Positions 8,522 to 16,661 of a stretch of 23,621 nt of DNA are shown piece after piece. Made by a program: the position numbers and the translations under genes. Below the pieces are notes generated by a model. That model was not told the origin of the DNA. It made no database searches and saw only the letters and a list, made by a program, of their open reading frames with translations. The stretch is from JBBRCE01 sp038205115 (GTDB lineage Bacteria > Planctomycetota > Planctomycetia > Pirellulales > JBBRCE01). The stretch covers positions 1 through 23,621 of the forward strand of contig JBBRCE010000069.1 in the NCBI GenBank assembly GCA_038205115.1, in the 5' to 3' direction. The first letter of the stretch is position 1. Every line of letters begins with the position of its first letter.

Positions 8522-9214
8522 TTACACGTTCGGCCAGTAATCCGGCAACGGCGCTTCTACGGCAACCGCCTGGCGAACCATCGGATGTTCGAAGGATAAA
8601 AATCGCGCATGCAGTGCGATGGCGCGCTGGCGCGGGTCGTCGGTTTGCGGACCAAACGCGAGCGTCGAGCCATACAGCGCGTCGCCCAATACGGCGTGCC
8701 CACGCGTGGCGGCTTGCAAACGAATTTGATGCATGCGACCGGTCTCCAGCGTCATTTCCAGCAGCGAGATGGCTTCGCCCGTTGGCAGCGTGCCGCGAGC
8801 GATCACCCGATAATGCAGCACGGCCGACTTGGCTTCCGGATGATCGGCCGTGAGGATTTCCGCACGCGGCTCTTGAGGCACTTTTCGCATCGTGTCTTGC
8901 CATGTACCTTCGGCCGGCTCGATGGCGCCGGCCAACCAACCCCAATAGGTTTTTTGCACCGTGCGGCGTTCGAACTGTTTTGACAATCGTTGCGTGGCCC
9001 GCAAATGGCGGCCAAACACAATGGCCCCAGATACCGGCCGATCCAGCCGATGCGGCACGCCCAGGTAAATGTTGCCCTCGTTTTGTTCTCGCTGTTTGTA
9101 AAACGCGCGAACGCGCACTTCCAGGCTGTCGATGCCCGGCGGCGATTGCGTGGCGATGCCAGCCGGCTTGTTGACCACCAGCACCGGTCCGTTGTCGTAA
9201 AGTACTTCCAACAT
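8522..9214 (-). CDS. RluA-family RNA pseudouridine synthase
   Basis: The 230-residue product isomerises uridine to pseudouridine in rRNA or tRNA. The catalytic motif HRLDRPVSG is intact, with the nucleophilic aspartate at residue 58. VVNKPAGIATQS near the N-terminus and GRMHQIRLQ...HAVLGDALYG in the second half are typical of RluA. There is no S4 domain, as in the shorter RluA/TruC-like members, so the exact target base cannot be predicted. The ATG at 9214 is preferred because the conserved core begins at once. An in-frame ATG at 9290 would run through the terminator hairpin upstream. The stop faces metF (convergent). Confidence 0.88.
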   Translation of the reverse strand: MLEVLYDNGPVLVVNKPAGIATQSPPGIDSLEVRVRAFYKQREQNEGNIYLGVPHRLDRPVSGAIVFGRHLRATQRLSKQFERRTVQKTYWGWLAGAIEPAEGTWQDTMRKVPQEPRAEILTADHPEAKSAVLHYRVIARGTLPTGEAISLLEMTLETGRMHQIRLQAATRGHAVLGDALYGSTLAFGPQTDDPRQRAIALHARFLSFEHPMVRQAVAVEAPLPDYWPNV

Positions 9215-9232
9215 GGCGAAAATCTCAATCCT

Positions 9233-9274
9233 AAAACAAACCGGGCATTCGAGCGCGGCGTCTCGAATGCCCGG
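9233..9274 (-). terminator. Intrinsic terminator of the oxidoreductase gene
   Basis: CCGGGCATTCGAG (9241-9253) and CTCGAATGCCCGG (9262-9274) form a perfect 13-bp stem with an 8-base loop. Read on the minus strand, the stem is followed by TTTGTTTT (9240-9233). It lies 29 bases after the stop of the gene at 9304-10836 and just before the pseudouridine synthase start, so it separates the two transcripts. Confidence 0.82.
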
Positions 9275-9303
9275 CGAAAAAAAATGTAACACGTGGCGGG
9301 CGA

Positions 9304-10836
9304 CTACACCTTGCCCTTGGCCGGCACAACGTAGGGCGCACGATATTCGCGGGTCAGCATGGCGTCGGCGGCCGCGTTGCCGACAAACGTTTCGGCCTTG
9401 GGGTCCATCGTCAACCAGGTGCCAAGCTGTACCGATTCCGGCGAGGCTTTGTTATCGGCCAAGTGCTTGGTCACGCGATCGAAAGTGGCGGCCACGTCTT
9501 CGTTTTTGATCTTCAAATCCTTGAGCCGCTCGATGGCTTCGCCCGGCTTGACCGGCGTGCCAAGTCGATACGAAATATTGCCCGTATGGCACAACGCACT
9601 CGACAAATGCCCCTCTTGGATTTCGCCATGCAGATCGGCAATGTTGCGGCTGCGAACCCCCTTGAGGAAGTTGGCGTAATGGTCGCCGCCTTTGGCAAAC
9701 GTTTTGACGTGCTTGCCGTCTTTATCAAACACCACACCCTCCTCGTACGATGGGCAAACGACGTAACCTTCGCTGCCGTAAAAAATCACGCCCACGCCGG
9801 CGTTATCTTTGGGTGCTTTGGATTCTTTGCCGCCCGCGGCCGCCGTTTCCGTACCATTGATCGACAGATGCTGCGTCTTCAAACCGCGAACTTCGAACAC
9901 TAACGACTTTTTGCCGAAGTCGTGAACAATCACCTGGGTATTTGGCGTTTCGCCCGCGTCTTGGTAACCGTAGCGACCGCCGTAACTAATGACGTTGCTG
10001 CTGAGCGAATCCAAACCGAGCCCCCAACGCGCGATATCCATTTGATGAATGCCTTGGTTGCCCAAATCGCCGCAACCGTAATCCCACTGCCAGTGCCAAT
10101 CGTAATGGAACTTTGGCCGCGTGAGCTTGGTGATTGGCGCCGGGCCGTACCACAAGTCGGCATTGACCGAACCCGGAATCTCGTACACGCCCCGAGGTCC
10201 GATCGAAGCCCGCGGTTTGTAGCACACGCCCCGGGCCAGGTTCACTTCGCCAATGTGGCCATCGTGAATGTACTGGATGGCCTGCCGCATGCCTTCCTGC
10301 GAGCGCGATTGCGTGCCGGCCTGACAGATTTTTTTGTAATGGCGGGCGGTCTCCACGATTCGCGCGCCTTCGCTGACGTTGTGACTGACTGGCTTCTCCA
10401 CGTAAACGTCCTTACCGTGCTGCATGGCCCAAATGGCAATCAGCGCGTGCCAGTGGTTAGGCGTGGCGGTGCTGACCAGATCAATGTCTTTGTCTTCGAA
10501 GAGCTTACGGACGTCCTGAATGAACTTGGGTTTTTTGCCCGTCTTTTTGGCGATTTCTTCGCAGCGATTTTCGCCCACCTTGGCGTCGGCGTCGCAGATG
10601 CAGGTGATTTCCACATCCTTTTTCAGCGACTGAAATCCTTTGATGTGATCGTTACCGCGTCCGTTGACGCCAATCACAGCCGCACGCAAGATATCGTTAG
10701 GACCAGCCTGACGACCTTCGCCACTGCTGGCGGCCGTGTCTGCTCCGCACAGCGACCCGGCGCTCGCGGCAACGATTGCGGCGGCCGATGCAAATAGCGA
10801 TTCTTCGAAAAACTGACGGCGTGTGCGACGCGACAT
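9304..10836 (-). CDS. Gfo/Idh/MocA-family oxidoreductase, Tat-exported
   Basis: The 510-residue product begins with a twin-arginine-type leader (MSRRTRRQFFEESLFASAAA) and is probably exported. The mature part is a Gfo/Idh/MocA NAD(P)-dependent sugar dehydrogenase. The Rossmann motif is RAAVIGVNGRGNDHI (about residues 55-70), followed by STATPNHWHALIAIWAM and the catalytic-region signature VEKPVSHN. The C-terminal substrate-binding fold contains WHWQWDYGCGDLGNQGIHQMD. Planctomycetes carry many such secreted paralogues of unknown substrate, probably sugars or polyols. The ATG at 10836 has GGGAG 8 nt upstream. The reading frame stays open far upstream but that part is not protein-like. Transcription ends at the hairpin at 9241-9274. 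Confidence 0.9.
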   Translation of the reverse strand: MSRRTRRQFFEESLFASAAAIVAASAGSLCGADTAASSGEGRQAGPNDILRAAVIGVNGRGNDHIKGFQSLKKDVEITCICDADAKVGENRCEEIAKKTGKKPKFIQDVRKLFEDKDIDLVSTATPNHWHALIAIWAMQHGKDVYVEKPVSHNVSEGARIVETARHYKKICQAGTQSRSQEGMRQAIQYIHDGHIGEVNLARGVCYKPRASIGPRGVYEIPGSVNADLWYGPAPITKLTRPKFHYDWHWQWDYGCGDLGNQGIHQMDIARWGLGLDSLSSNVISYGGRYGYQDAGETPNTQVIVHDFGKKSLVFEVRGLKTQHLSINGTETAAAGGKESKAPKDNAGVGVIFYGSEGYVVCPSYEEGVVFDKDGKHVKTFAKGGDHYANFLKGVRSRNIADLHGEIQEGHLSSALCHTGNISYRLGTPVKPGEAIERLKDLKIKNEDVAATFDRVTKHLADNKASPESVQLGTWLTMDPKAETFVGNAAADAMLTREYRAPYVVPAKGKV

Positions 10837-11319
10837 CGCAAAATCTCCCTGCATAGGCGGTGATGGGGCGAACCGTAAAGGCGGGATCCGCCGGGCCAAA
10901 ATGCCCTGCGGATTGTTCACCAAGATAACACACGCCCCCACCGACTTCCAGCATTTGCCCGCGACGTCCGGCGGCACGCGTGTTGGCCAGTAGCAATCCA
11001 GGTGAACTCTTGGCTCCGCGCCGCATTTTTTTGCCAGGTGACAGTCGGCCGTCCGAGCGACCTGCCACAAAGCAAAACCTGCGAGAAAACCAGCCTTTTT
11101 GCCCAAGCTGAACTCGCCCGCAGTGCTTTTTTCGAAATGACAGACGCCAGACAGTTGCATGGTGCGGCGTTCGATCTGCGTGGACCGTAGGCCCACGACT
11201 CCGATTTGCCGTACTACAGCGCGGCAATGTTCACGGCGTTTGACTCGCGCGCGTTCGACGGCGCATCGCTGATGACCTTTAGCAGCGACGAACAGCCTCC
11301 GCCCGCACCGATCGCAATC
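10837..11319. other. Non-coding stretch upstream of the oxidoreductase
   Basis: Open frames exist here on both strands but their peptides are low-quality and none has a ribosome-binding site. One small hairpin is visible (11180-11196, GTGG.CC/GG.CCAC, loop GTA). It pairs fully, with a G-U wobble, only on the minus-strand RNA. This stretch may be the distal part of the candidate structured transcript or a long leader of the oxidoreductase. Confidence 0.4.
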
Positions 11320-11950
11320 GATCAGCGGACGCCCGGCAGTTCGTTGGCGACGCAGCCTGCGTCGGCTGCGCTGGCGTCCGCATGCCATTGCATCGCCAGC
11401 ACTCATCAACGCATCAAGTCGTCAATCCAGCGCTCAGGGCTCAATCCACCGACGCAGGCTGCGTCGGCAACGACGGACCAGAACGCAAAGGCGGATGCCG
11501 TCGAATCGCTTTTTGAGATCAGCGGCGCGCAACGCGAACGTTGCCCGCCAAATCGCCCGTTTGCCATTCGGAGAGTGTGAGCGGACGCCAGGCTGCTTAA
11601 ACGCAGGCGACCGCCGGTTAGGTTGTCAAAGAGCTTCAACGGGGGTTCGGCGCTTTCAGCGGTCGATGGGCGGTTCGTTTCAGTTGCCGGCGCACCGGGC
11701 GAACCTAATTTGGTCTAGCAAACCGTCCCATCGACATCTCGTGCCACCAGGTTGCCGCCGCGCGGAAATCCGGCCAAGAGCAATCGTCGCAATTGGCAAG
11801 TTGTTACTCAGGCACATCGGCCTGACCTTGCCCGTCGAATGTCTCGTCCGCACATCGTTCCGTGCCGCAGCCCGACATCTCTTGGCCTGGCGTTGCCGCA
11901 AAATCCGTTGTCTCGCATTGGGCGGCCCTTCCGCCCGCAAGATATATGGA
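11320..11950 (-). ncRNA. Candidate large structured RNA of unknown family
   Basis: About 630 bases downstream of a near-consensus minus-strand promoter contain many complementary arms and no convincing protein. Helices seen: 11879-11887 with 11772-11780 (9 bp, long range), enclosing 11827-11832 with 11795-11800 (6 bp) and 11820-11825 with 11808-11813 (6 bp). Next come 11721-11735 with 11662-11675 (14 bp, one bulge), 11659-11665 with 11608-11614 (7 bp), 11539-11549 with 11524-11534 (11 positions, one mismatch, UUCG loop on the minus strand), 11498-11503 with 11471-11476, and 11374-11382 with 11325-11333 (9 bp). AACCTAA/TTAGGTT at 11702-11708 and 11618-11624 could form a pseudoknot. No motif of RNase P RNA, tmRNA, 6S or SRP RNA was found. 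It could instead be a very long leader of the gene at 9304. Both ends are approximate. Confidence 0.5.
11349..11467. repeat. Two opposed copies of a 19-bp palindrome
   Basis: CCGACGCAGGCTGCGTCGG at 11449-11467 is a palindrome (9 bp, one central base). The segment around 11349-11366 is the same sequence in the opposite orientation, with one end mismatch. Both lie within the candidate structured RNA, and the first copy is enclosed by the 9-bp helix 11325-11333/11374-11382. Confidence 0.55.
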
Positions 11951-11954
11951 CATT

Positions 11955-11983
11955 AGTATACTATATTTCGCCGAGAAAGTCAA
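11955..11983 (-). promoter_or_regulatory. Sigma70-type promoter, minus strand
   Basis: On the minus strand TTGACT (11983-11978) and TATACT (11960-11955) are separated by exactly 17 bases. Each box matches five of six consensus positions, the best promoter in the window. Predicted transcription starts near 11948 and runs toward the candidate structured RNA and, further on, the oxidoreductase gene. Confidence 0.7.
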
Positions 11984-12101
11984 CGGCGGAGGATGGTCGA
12001 CTTGGAAGATTCGAAGTGACTCGGCGGGGCGGCTCCGCATTGGTGTGGCGCTGGCACCGGTGACGTTCGCGATACATGAGCGGGAAGCAGGAGTCGAAAG
12101 A

Positions 12102-12130
12102 TTGAATGAGCGACTCGTTACGCTTATAGT
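12102..12130 (+). promoter_or_regulatory. Candidate promoter of the Tat phosphoesterase gene
   Basis: TTGAAT (12102-12107) and TATAGT (12125-12130) are spaced by 17 bases on the plus strand. Transcription from near 12137 would give a leader of about 90 bases before the ATG at 12226. Confidence 0.45.
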
Positions 12131-12225
12131 CGAACCGTTGCCTGCCGCGGAGCAGGCGCGATCGAGTCGGACTTGCTTTGATTGATTCAGAATTCCGGCG
12201 AGCTTCCAAGAGGGCGACTCTACAC

Positions 12226-13785
12226 ATGAGCAATCCATTCTCCCGCCGACAAATGGTGGGTTTGTTGGCGGCAGGCACGGTGTTCGCGGCCACGGTTTCC
12301 GATGCAACGGTTGAAGCCGGCGCTGTTGCTCCAGGCAATTCCATGCCGAAAGACGGCCTAATCGTTCCGCCGTACATTCAGCCCGGTCCGACGGCCAGCG
12401 AAGGGGCCGACAGCAAAGATGTCATCTGGTTGACCGATGCGGCCGGCGGAAATTTCGCAATCGAATTTGGCTGGGATGGTGCGGCGAGTCGCCCGACTCC
12501 TGTAAAGCACGCGGCCATTTCGCTTAAAGCGCCGACGGCTGAGCAACTCAAGAAGAAAGTCCACATCGACGCGGCCGAGGAGCCTGAGTTGCAAAAGGCA
12601 GTGCCAATTGGTGAACGCGCACAGAACTACGTGAAGTATTGGGCGACGCTCGGCGATCTGCCGCGAGATACTGACGCCTGGTATCGCGTGACATCCGGCA
12701 AGCGAACGATCTGCGAGCAGAAGTTCCGCACATGCGCCTCGCCCGAATCGACCGTGCGATTTGTGGCTGTAGGCGATCTGGCCAGCGGCAAGACCGGGCA
12801 GTGCGCCGTGGCGTATCAGGCGGGGTTACTCAAGCCGGATTTCGTACTGGCGCTGGGCGACATCGTCTATCCGATCGGTCGCATCAGCCAATATCTGGAT
12901 CACTATTGGGGCACGTATTTGAATGTGACCAAGGCCGCATCGCCGGTCGGCGCGCCGCTGATGGCTTCCACGCCGTTCTATAGTCTGCTGGGCAATCACG
13001 ACGTCGATACCAGTCTGAACATTTTTCCGGACTGCCTGGGCATCTATTATTTCTTCCACGCGCCGGTTGGCGGCCCGGGAGAGGGCAAATGGAGTACACC
13101 GCTCGGTAAAGACCAAGACCAGACCGCGCGGTTTCGAAGTGCAACATCGCGCAGCTTTCCGAACCTGGCGTTTTACTCGTTTGACGAAGGGCCGGCGCAC
13201 ATCGCCGTGGTGGATAGCAATGGTTACTGCAAAATTGATAGCCCCGATTTGCTGTCTTGGCTTGAAAAGGATCTGACCGAGTCAAAAGCCAAATGGAAGT
13301 TTGTGCTGATGCACGCGCCCATGTTCCATTCATCGCCGCCGCATTACACCGAGCAAAAGATGCGGGTGCTGTCGCCCGTTTTGGAGCGCTGCGGCGTTGA
13401 TGTGGTTTTTGCGGGACATGCCCACACGTATCAAAGGTCGCGGCCGATACGTTTTGCGCCGACACCACGCAAGCCGAACGATAAACTGGTCAGTGGCACG
13501 TACACGATCGATAACAAGTTTGATGGCCAGACACACACGCGGCCGGACGGCGTGATTCACATTGTCAGTGGCGGCGGTGGCGGTTCTTTGTACAAGAATT
13601 CGATCGATCAGACCGAGAAGTTCATCAAAGACAAGTATGGCGACAATTGGGCGCCGTATACCGCTAAACATGTCGGCGACCGCCACTCGCTGGTCTACTG
13701 CGAGCTCACGCCACAAAAATTGACGCTGCGCGCCATCGACCAGAATGGCAATGAAGTCGATCGCGCGGTCGTAACTAAGACGTGA
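12226..13785 (+). CDS. Tat-exported metallophosphoesterase (purple-acid-phosphatase-like)
   Basis: The 519-residue product starts with a twin-arginine leader (SRRQMVGLLAAGTVFAA), so it should be folded and exported to the periplasm. An N-terminal beta-rich, fibronectin-like domain (about residues 55-180) is followed by a calcineurin-like catalytic domain. Its metal-ligand motifs appear in order: VGDLASG, LALGDIVYP, LLGNHD, LMHAPMFHS and FAGHAHTYQRS. The arrangement resembles purple acid phosphatases, suggesting hydrolysis of phosphate esters for phosphorus supply. The exact substrate is not predictable. The ATG at 12226 is preferred since it puts the Tat motif at the N-terminus, with AGAGGG about 11 nt upstream. 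A second, unrelated-looking phosphoesterase gene follows in the same direction. Confidence 0.9.
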   Translation: MSNPFSRRQMVGLLAAGTVFAATVSDATVEAGAVAPGNSMPKDGLIVPPYIQPGPTASEGADSKDVIWLTDAAGGNFAIEFGWDGAASRPTPVKHAAISLKAPTAEQLKKKVHIDAAEEPELQKAVPIGERAQNYVKYWATLGDLPRDTDAWYRVTSGKRTICEQKFRTCASPESTVRFVAVGDLASGKTGQCAVAYQAGLLKPDFVLALGDIVYPIGRISQYLDHYWGTYLNVTKAASPVGAPLMASTPFYSLLGNHDVDTSLNIFPDCLGIYYFFHAPVGGPGEGKWSTPLGKDQDQTARFRSATSRSFPNLAFYSFDEGPAHIAVVDSNGYCKIDSPDLLSWLEKDLTESKAKWKFVLMHAPMFHSSPPHYTEQKMRVLSPVLERCGVDVVFAGHAHTYQRSRPIRFAPTPRKPNDKLVSGTYTIDNKFDGQTHTRPDGVIHIVSGGGGGSLYKNSIDQTEKFIKDKYGDNWAPYTAKHVGDRHSLVYCELTPQKLTLRAIDQNGNEVDRAVVTKT

Positions 13786-13851
13786 TTGTGACGTTTGTTG
13801 GCGGGAATAAAAACCGCGATGATTGTCGAATTGGTAAGTGACTGACTCGCT

Positions 13852-13899
13852 CCTGTTTCATTGCCCGCCTGTTTCATTGCCCGCCTGTTTCATTGCCCG
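13852..13899 (+). repeat. Three tandem copies of a 16-bp unit
   Basis: The unit CCTGTTTCATTGCCCG occurs three times without a break (13852-13867, 13868-13883, 13884-13899), with the start of a fourth (CCT). The array lies between the two phosphoesterase genes, 32 bases before the second start codon, inside its probable leader or promoter. Confidence 0.85.
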
Positions 13900-13931
13900 C
13901 CTCGATCGCTCCAGCTGAAAAAGGAACTGTT

Positions 13932-16160
13932 ATGGTTGCAGCCAGCCCTCGCTGCTTGCCGGCGCTGTTGGTTTTGTTGTTTTTCGTGTCCGCTGCGAAT
14001 TTCGCGCAGGCGGCGGGTGACAAAGCGAAGGTGTCGGATGGTCTGTTCGTGGATCTGGATGCCGCGAAGCTTTCGGCCGGAGCGATTACGAACTGGCGAA
14101 ACACCGGCACTTTGGGCGGCGAACTGAGCCCGCTCGACAAATCGCCGCGCGTGGTCGACTTGGCCGGTCGACGCGCCGTTTCGTTCGAAGGCGGTGGACC
14201 GCTTAAGGCCTCATTTGCAGTGCCAGACGAATTGTGCAATGGCAATCCGTTTACCGTCGCCGTGTGGGCATATTCCGCCATGCCGGGCGCACGCGAAGTT
14301 CTGGCTGGTTGGGGAGTGCGGCCAAATGGAGCGGCTGACTTTTGTTACGGGCTCGGCAACGATGGCGCGTTCGGTGGATCTGATCGACCGCTACGTTACC
14401 CCAAGATTCCGACGGCTGGCGCGTGGCAACACATCGCCTGGTCGTTTGACGGCAAACAGCTCAGTGTTTACGTGCAGGGCGCGCTCAAAGTACAGCAGCA
14501 GGAAAAACTGGCCGTAAAGGCCGGCGGGCCGCTGCTGCTCGGTGCGGCGCTGGACAATAGCGGCAAGAAGCCGACATTTCCGTTCCACGGCGCTTTGGCT
14601 GGTGTAAAGGTTTGGTCGCGAGCGCTGACGGAGCGTGAATTGCGCAACTCGGCCGGTTGGACCGCGGCGTATGATCCCGCGCCGGCCGATGGCTCGACAG
14701 CCAACACCGATCAACTTAAGTTTTCTTGGAAGCCCGGTACAGCCGGTGTGGCTTCTTACGACATTCGCGTGGCAGGCACCGTCGAAAAACTCACTCATCT
14801 CGCCGGCGAAAAAGTTGCTTCCGCGGAGTTCACATCGCCAGCCTTGACGCCGGGACAGACGATCTACTGGCGAGTGGACCAGCTCGATGCGCAGAGCAAG
14901 AGGATTGGCGCGACGGGTGACGTTTGGAAGTTTTCGACCGATGGCGGGCCGAGCACTTCGCCCAACCCGCGGCATCGTGTGGCCGGCGTAAAATCCGATC
15001 TGGCCGAATTGCGCTGGACGCCAGGGCGCTTTGCCACATCACAAACGCTTTACTTCGGCACGGACGAAGCGGCTGTGCGCGAAGGCAAGGTCGATCCACA
15101 TCAGCTCGAGGGCAAAGCGAAGTCATTCGCGATGCCGGCCAAGCTCGATTTCGGCAAGACGTACTTCTGGCGCGTCGAGCAAGACAACGGCAAATACCCG
15201 AAAGTGGCTGGAGACGTTTGGGCATTTCGCACAGTCGACAAACACGTGAAGGATGACGTCACTTTTTTCGTCACTTCCGACTGCCATTACGGCCTGGGCA
15301 ACAACGACGAGTTGAACCGCAAAGTGATCGACGAAATGAATTGGCTGCCCGGCGCGGAATTACCGAAGGCGGTTGGCGGCGGTGTTGTGCCCACGCCGCG
15401 CGGCGTCGTGCTCAATGGTGATCTACTCGACAAGGGTTTCGAAACGGCCACAGCTCCGCACGCTTGGGCCGCTTTCGAAAAAGATTATGGGCTGATCGGC
15501 AACGACGGGCGCCTGGGCTATCCGCTTTATGAAGGCTTCGGCAACCACGACGGTATGACTGGCCCCAGCTACAGCCGAGCCGGCATTAAAGAACGCAACC
15601 AAAAACGTGTCGGCCTGACGATGATTTCACCGAACGGTTTCCACTACTCGTGGGATTGGGACAACGTCCATTTGACGCAACTCAACTTATTTCCGGGCAC
15701 GGATTCGGCCGATTGCATCACCGGACCGGCCAATCATCATCCGGAAGACTCACTGGGCTTCTTAAAGGCTGATTTGAAAAAGAACGTGGGCGACAGCGGT
15801 AAGATCGTGATCGTGTTTTGTCACTACTGCTACTCGGGCGGCATGGCAGATTGGTGGAATGAACGGGCCAAGGATCGCTTCCGCGAGGTTTTGACAGGCT
15901 ACCGTGTCGTCTTGATTCACGGCCATTCGCACGGCGCTTACGTTTACAACTGGAAAGATTTACGCGCAATCAGCGATGGCGCAGCCGCTCGTCCCGACGG
16001 CCAAACCGGCGACTTCATGATGGTGCGAATCGTCGATGGCGAACTACGCGTGGCCCAACGCAAACTTGACGCTTGGGGACTGACACTTCGAGAACGTCTG
16101 CCAAGTGCTCTGAAAGCTCGTCCGGAGGAACCGGCCACAACTACACCTGTTAAGGAGTAA
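13932..16160 (+). CDS. Secreted LamG-domain metallophosphoesterase fusion
   Basis: The 742-residue product has a Sec signal peptide (LPALLVLLFFVSAANFAQA). A concanavalin/LamG-like domain follows (about 30-225, with VAVWAYS, WQHIAWSFDGKQLSVYVQG and GALAGVKVWSRALTERELR). Next are two fibronectin-like modules (about 240-330 and 345-430), each ending WRV(D/E)Q...DVW.F. From residue 445 there is a calcineurin-like phosphoesterase with TSDCHYG, LNGDLLDKG, FGNHDG, FCHYCYSGG and LIHGHSHG. The LamG part probably binds a polysaccharide or glycoprotein surface and positions the enzyme, which is an inference. The ATG at 13932 has AAGGA 7 nt upstream and gives a clean signal peptide. An in-frame codon at 13893 falls inside the upstream tandem repeat. 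Confidence 0.88.
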   Translation: MVAASPRCLPALLVLLFFVSAANFAQAAGDKAKVSDGLFVDLDAAKLSAGAITNWRNTGTLGGELSPLDKSPRVVDLAGRRAVSFEGGGPLKASFAVPDELCNGNPFTVAVWAYSAMPGAREVLAGWGVRPNGAADFCYGLGNDGAFGGSDRPLRYPKIPTAGAWQHIAWSFDGKQLSVYVQGALKVQQQEKLAVKAGGPLLLGAALDNSGKKPTFPFHGALAGVKVWSRALTERELRNSAGWTAAYDPAPADGSTANTDQLKFSWKPGTAGVASYDIRVAGTVEKLTHLAGEKVASAEFTSPALTPGQTIYWRVDQLDAQSKRIGATGDVWKFSTDGGPSTSPNPRHRVAGVKSDLAELRWTPGRFATSQTLYFGTDEAAVREGKVDPHQLEGKAKSFAMPAKLDFGKTYFWRVEQDNGKYPKVAGDVWAFRTVDKHVKDDVTFFVTSDCHYGLGNNDELNRKVIDEMNWLPGAELPKAVGGGVVPTPRGVVLNGDLLDKGFETATAPHAWAAFEKDYGLIGNDGRLGYPLYEGFGNHDGMTGPSYSRAGIKERNQKRVGLTMISPNGFHYSWDWDNVHLTQLNLFPGTDSADCITGPANHHPEDSLGFLKADLKKNVGDSGKIVIVFCHYCYSGGMADWWNERAKDRFREVLTGYRVVLIHGHSHGAYVYNWKDLRAISDGAAARPDGQTGDFMMVRIVDGELRVAQRKLDAWGLTLRERLPSALKARPEEPATTTPVKE

Positions 16161-16250
16161 TGAATCAAGCCAAGATCACGGCTTTAAAGTTCGGTGCGAC
16201 CGATCGGCCGGCACGCTTTGCAACGCTGCGTGGTGCGGTGCAGCCAAATG

Positions 16251-16541
16251 CTACTTCGTTTCCACCACCGGCAGCAGCGGGCCGGATTTGGCCAACTCGC
16301 GGATTTCTTCGGTGATCTTCATCGAGCAGTATTTGGGGCCGCACAGGCTACAGAAGTGGGCGATTTTGAACGTGTCTTGCGGTAAGGTCTCGTCGGGCAT
16401 TCGACGGGCTGTTTCCGGATCGAGCGAGAGACGGAACTGCTCGTTCCAATCGAATTCGAAACGCGCTTTGCTCAAGGCGTCGTCACGCCGACGGGCGCCC
16501 GGGCGATGACGGGCCAGATCGGCCGCGTGCGCGGCGGTTTG
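16251..16541 (-). pseudogene. thiC: 3' remnant of phosphomethylpyrimidine synthase gene
   Basis: The last 96 codons of thiC are intact here, from TAAHAADLARHRPGA through DDALSKARFEFDWNEQF and LSLDPETARRMPDETLP to the radical-SAM cluster motif CSLCGPKYC (C-x2-C-x4-C). Above about 16541 the frame stays open but no ThiC sequence is present, and a TfoX-domain gene begins at 16662 on the other strand. The full enzyme needs more than 400 residues, including the substrate-binding barrel, so this fragment cannot make the thiamine pyrimidine. It marks a deletion or rearrangement breakpoint, perhaps with a complete thiC elsewhere in the genome. Confidence 0.88.
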
Positions 16542-16661
16542 CGGCAATGGCGAATTGAGCAGGCGCGAACTCGACCGGCAAGCACCACATTCGACCGCCG
16601 TCCGCCCAGCGAATAAACTGCGGTTGAGAATCGCACAACATCCGAGCGCGAGGTTGATCGC

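Noticed and set aside
10837..11409. Upstream extension of the oxidoreductase reading frame by 191 codons
   Set aside because: The extension is not protein-like, a twin-arginine leader begins at 10836 with a good ribosome-binding site, and the region carries RNA-like structure.
11660..11700. Resemblance of ACTGAAACGAACCGCC on the minus strand to conserved region V of RNase P RNA
   Set aside because: The partner region (GAGGAAAGTCC type) and the GGTAAGAGCGCACC-type regions are absent, and the surrounding helices do not fit RNase P.
11600..11950. tmRNA, 6S RNA or SRP RNA as identity of the structured region
   Set aside because: No tRNA-like ends, tag reading frame, single long bulged hairpin or GGAAGCAGCC apical motif was found.
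11495..11956. 153-residue open frame on the plus strand over the structured region
   Set aside because: Arg/Ser/Pro-biased peptide with no recognisable domain, no ribosome-binding site and overlap with many complementary arms.
13852..13899. CRISPR-like array
   Set aside because: The 16-bp units are contiguous without spacers and no cas genes are present.
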